A stretch of 6,891 bases of DNA, from NCBI GenBank assembly GCA_002085265.1, contig NATI01000048.1, positions 1 through 6,891 of the forward strand, read 5' to 3'. The notes beneath the pieces are model-generated. The model worked only from the letters and a program-made list of their open reading frames with translations, did no database searches and was not told where the DNA came from. The stretch is from Candidatus Omnitrophica bacterium 4484_49 (GTDB lineage Bacteria; Omnitrophota; Gorgyraeia; Kaelpiales; Kaelpiaceae). The number at the start of each line of letters is the position of its first letter. The first letter of the stretch is position 1. The position numbers were made by a program, and so were the translations under genes. Shown one piece after another: positions 5,022-6,891 of this stretch.

Positions 5022-6891
5022 ATGGCCACATCAGTGATAAATCCCGTAGTCAATGGGGCTAAGAAGTTATATCAGGAGGCAGTGGGGAAGGTTGAGAGCG
5101 CCCTGTCGGAGTATGGTGAGAGTAAAAAAGTGGAATTCCCTGATACCGCTTATTCTCTCCCGTTAATCTATGCCCTTACCGCTAAGAAGATTAACACATT
5201 GGGAGAACTCAGAAAAGTCCTTGATGAAATAGCAGGCCTTATTCCTCAGGAGGTGAGCGATATTAAACAGGTTCTCGATGCCGGAGCGTGTGCGTTACTT
5301 GCTGAAGAGGCAATAGAAGCAGTGAGATACCTGCAGCCAAATCCTTATACCTCGCCCTGGATTGGTTTTGTTCCTGATAGAATTATCCGGGAGCTGGGGA
5401 TAAAATTAGTTGACGGAAGAATACCGGGGATTGCTCTTATAGTTGGCGCTCCGGAATCTCCTGAAATTTCAGTTAAAATTATCCGCGAACTTCAGGAGAG
5501 GAATATCCTCTCTCTTGTGGTAGGTTCGTCATCACATGGAAATATGGCTGAACAACTTCTGGATAATGGGGTGGAACTGTCGCTGGATACTTATATTGTT
5601 CCCTTGGGAGAGGAGGTTTCCAGTTGTGCTCATGCCGCCAATCTGGCGGTGAGGGCAGCGATGACATTTGGCGGTATATATCCGGATAAAGATGGAACGG
5701 AGAAAATTGTAAAATACTGTCAGGAAAGAGTCCCCGTATTTATTCTGGTATTGGGAGAAGACGAAAATGAGCGTGGGAATTTATTGGTGGATGAGAAATT
5801 TGCTACTGCAGCCGGAGCTTTGAATTTAAACTTTCCGGTGATAACCCCCCTTGATATACCGGAGGTTCCCGGTGCCATTTTTCCAAATGTGGAGACGGAT
5901 AAAATTGTTTCCCGAGCCCTGGAGATAAAAGGGATAAAAGTCAAGTTCAAGAAAATGCCCATCCCCGTTCCCTACGGTTCTGGTTTTGAAGGTGAAAGAG
6001 TGAGAAAGGCAAATATGTGGGTGGAACTTGGCGGAAGAGAAAAGCCCAGTGTGGAACTTTTAATTATGAAGGAAATGGATGAGGTTGAGGATGGCAAAAT
6101 TGAGATTACGGGTCCTGACATCGATCAGGTGGAAGAGAAGTCCTCTCTCCCTCTGGCATTTGTAGTTGAGGTTGCAGGCAAAAAAATGCACAAGGATTTT
6201 GAAAATGTTCTGGAAAGACACATTCATCATTTCCTTTCCTGTATAAACGGGGTGATGCATACCGGCCAGAGGACAATCCTCTGGCATCGCATCTCTAAAG
6301 AAGCATATGAGGCAGGTTTGAGGTTAAAACATCTGGCTAAGGTTGTGGAATTGAAGTTAAAGGATGAATTTTCAGCAATTGTGGATAAGGTTCAGGTAAC
6401 TATTGCTACAGATGAACAGAAGGTCCGAGAGTTGATAAAGTTTGCCGAGCCAATATTTAAGGAAAGAGACGACAGGATTTTGGGAATGACTGATGAGGAG
6501 GTGGATGTGTTTTACTCCTGCGTTCTCTGTATTCCAGAAGGTGAATATATTATTTTGTCTGATGGATCTTTCAGGAGAATAGAAAGATTTATATATGAAG
6601 ATGAAGCCTATCATAAAGTTTTTTCTCTCAATGGCGGAAGTTTAGAAAAAATAATGCCTAATGATATTATGATTTCACCTGCTCCTCAAAAAATTATGAG
6701 GATAACTTTTAATAATGGAAGTTTTATTAGAGTTACAGCCAATCATAAAATACTTACGGAAGAACCCTATAAAGGATTTGTATGGAAAGAAGCGCGAAAT
6801 ATAAAAAAGGCAGATATAGTGGTTTCTCCCACTTATCCTTGTGAGATTAAATCCTCCAGATTTTCTCCATTTATAATAGATTATCTTGATG
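5022..6891 (+). CDS. acsB: Acetyl-CoA synthase (CODH/ACS complex) with intein, 3'-partial
   Basis: AcsB condenses a corrinoid-bound methyl group, CO and CoA into acetyl-CoA at the nickel-iron-sulfur A-cluster, working in a complex with CO dehydrogenase. The frame starts at ATG 5022 and is open to the window end (623 codons). Family segments are recognisable in order: FPDTAYSLPLIYAL (39-52), PWIGFVPDRIIRELG, EVSSCAHAANLAVRAAMTFGG, PYGSGFEGERVR (near 318-327), INGVMHTGQRTILWHRISK (near 408-426) and DDRILGMTDEEVDVFYSC (483-500). An N-terminal domain of about 310 residues is present, as in bacterial 3-domain enzymes such as Moorella AcsB and unlike archaeal CdhC. The A-cluster motif F-Y-S-C-V-L-C places Cys500 and Cys503 at Moorella Cys506 and Cys509. 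After Cys503 the match to AcsB stops and an intein begins, so the remaining A-cluster ligands must lie beyond the window. The frame is intact, so this is not a frameshift. Confidence 0.96.
   Translation, partial: MATSVINPVVNGAKKLYQEAVGKVESALSEYGESKKVEFPDTAYSLPLIYALTAKKINTLGELRKVLDEIAGLIPQEVSDIKQVLDAGACALLAEEAIEAVRYLQPNPYTSPWIGFVPDRIIRELGIKLVDGRIPGIALIVGAPESPEISVKIIRELQERNILSLVVGSSSHGNMAEQLLDNGVELSLDTYIVPLGEEVSSCAHAANLAVRAAMTFGGIYPDKDGTEKIVKYCQERVPVFILVLGEDENERGNLLVDEKFATAAGALNLNFPVITPLDIPEVPGAIFPNVETDKIVSRALEIKGIKVKFKKMPIPVPYGSGFEGERVRKANMWVELGGREKPSVELLIMKEMDEVEDGKIEITGPDIDQVEEKSSLPLAFVVEVAGKKMHKDFENVLERHIHHFLSCINGVMHTGQRTILWHRISKEAYEAGLRLKHLAKVVELKLKDEFSAIVDKVQVTIATDEQKVRELIKFAEPIFKERDDRILGMTDEEVDVFYSCVLCIPEGEYIILSDGSFRRIERFIYEDEAYHKVFSLNGGSLEKIMPNDIMISPAPQKIMRITFNNGSFIRVTANHKILTEEPYKGFVWKEARNIKKADIVVSPTYPCEIKSSRFSPFIIDYLD
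6528..6891 (+). mobile_element. Intein (N-terminal splicing region) inserted in acsB, partial
   Basis: From the codon of Cys503 the protein stops resembling AcsB and reads as an intein. Block A is C-I-P-E-G-E-Y-I-I-L-S-D-G-S-F-R-R-I, with Cys1 as the expected first nucleophile and the I-x-L-x-DG-x4-I pattern. Block B is the T-A-N-H-K-I-L stretch (Thr70, His73 of the intein; codons 6735-6755), preceded by an N-N-G-S-F-I-R-V strand. It is followed by F-V-W-K-E-A-x-x-I-K-K-A-D-I-V-V, as in Hint domains. The extein would be L502 | C503, so the +1 residue is expected to be Cys. Visible length is 121 residues plus one base. The C-terminal block (His-Asn and +1 Cys) and any homing endonuclease lie outside the window, so splicing ability and mobility cannot be judged. 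The visible part is about 31% G+C by hand count, against about 49% in five sampled lines of acsB extein. Confidence 0.9.

Noticed and set aside
6519..6530. Intein starting at the first cysteine (Cys500) of the A-cluster motif
   Set aside because: The sequence between the cysteines (V-L) matches the hydrophobic x-x of the AcsB motif (T-L in Moorella), and block A spacing fits the second cysteine best. The downstream junction is needed for final proof.
5479..6614. Several minus-strand open frames under acsB (about 60-80 codons each), plus others at 584-784 and 2199-2408
   Set aside because: They lie opposite strongly supported + strand genes, show no family resemblance and have no plausible upstream signals. 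They are chance frames.
6528..6891. acsB as a frameshifted or truncated pseudogene, or interrupted by an intron or insertion sequence
   Set aside because: The frame stays open with no stop for 121 codons, and the added protein shows Hint splicing motifs in frame. A group I/II intron or IS would not give this pattern.

Overview
The window is a gene-dense, single-strand stretch from an anaerobic bacterium that uses the Wood-Ljungdahl (reductive acetyl-CoA) pathway. All eight genes lie on the + strand, and only two bases (5020-5021) fall outside coding sequence. TrmD, ribosomal protein bL19 and an acetyl-CoA synthase with the N-terminal domain found in bacterial but not archaeal versions show that it is a bacterium. 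The phylum cannot be fixed from the sequence; an uncultivated acetogen-like lineage is a reasonable guess and no more.

Layout. Positions 1-2001 hold the 3' part of the widespread bacterial housekeeping cluster trmD (5' end cut by the window), rplS, rnhB and yraN, all overlapping. Positions 1998-5019 hold the three enzymes that take formate to methylene-tetrahydrofolate: fhs (formate-THF ligase), fchA (methenyl-THF cyclohydrolase/cyclodeaminase family) and folD (methylene-THF dehydrogenase). Position 5022 to the end is acsB, the acetyl-CoA synthase that joins methyl, CO and CoA. The housekeeping genes run into the carbon-fixation genes by an ATGA overlap, with no room for a conventional promoter or terminator between them.

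The main discovery is in acsB. Its reading frame follows the family up to the A-cluster motif F-Y-S-C-x-x-C. At the second cysteine (codon at 6528) it stops being acetyl-CoA synthase and becomes an intein, with recognisable N-terminal splicing motifs: a block A beginning with Cys1, and a block B with T-A-N-H. The intein continues past the window end, so at least 121 of its residues are seen. By alignment to the Moorella enzyme the insertion is at Cys509, the cysteine that bridges the iron-sulfur cubane and the proximal nickel. That metal ligand would therefore also be the +1 splicing nucleophile.

A second point of interest is FolD. Three residues that line the FolD active site are changed together (Lys54 to Gln, Gln98 to Leu, Asp121 to Glu in E. 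coli numbering, with Ser47 to Ile). In the human enzyme these positions are tied to cyclohydrolase activity. The adjacent fchA could supply that lost step, which suggests the normally bifunctional task is split between two proteins here. TrmD also carries two unusual substitutions in its active-site region.
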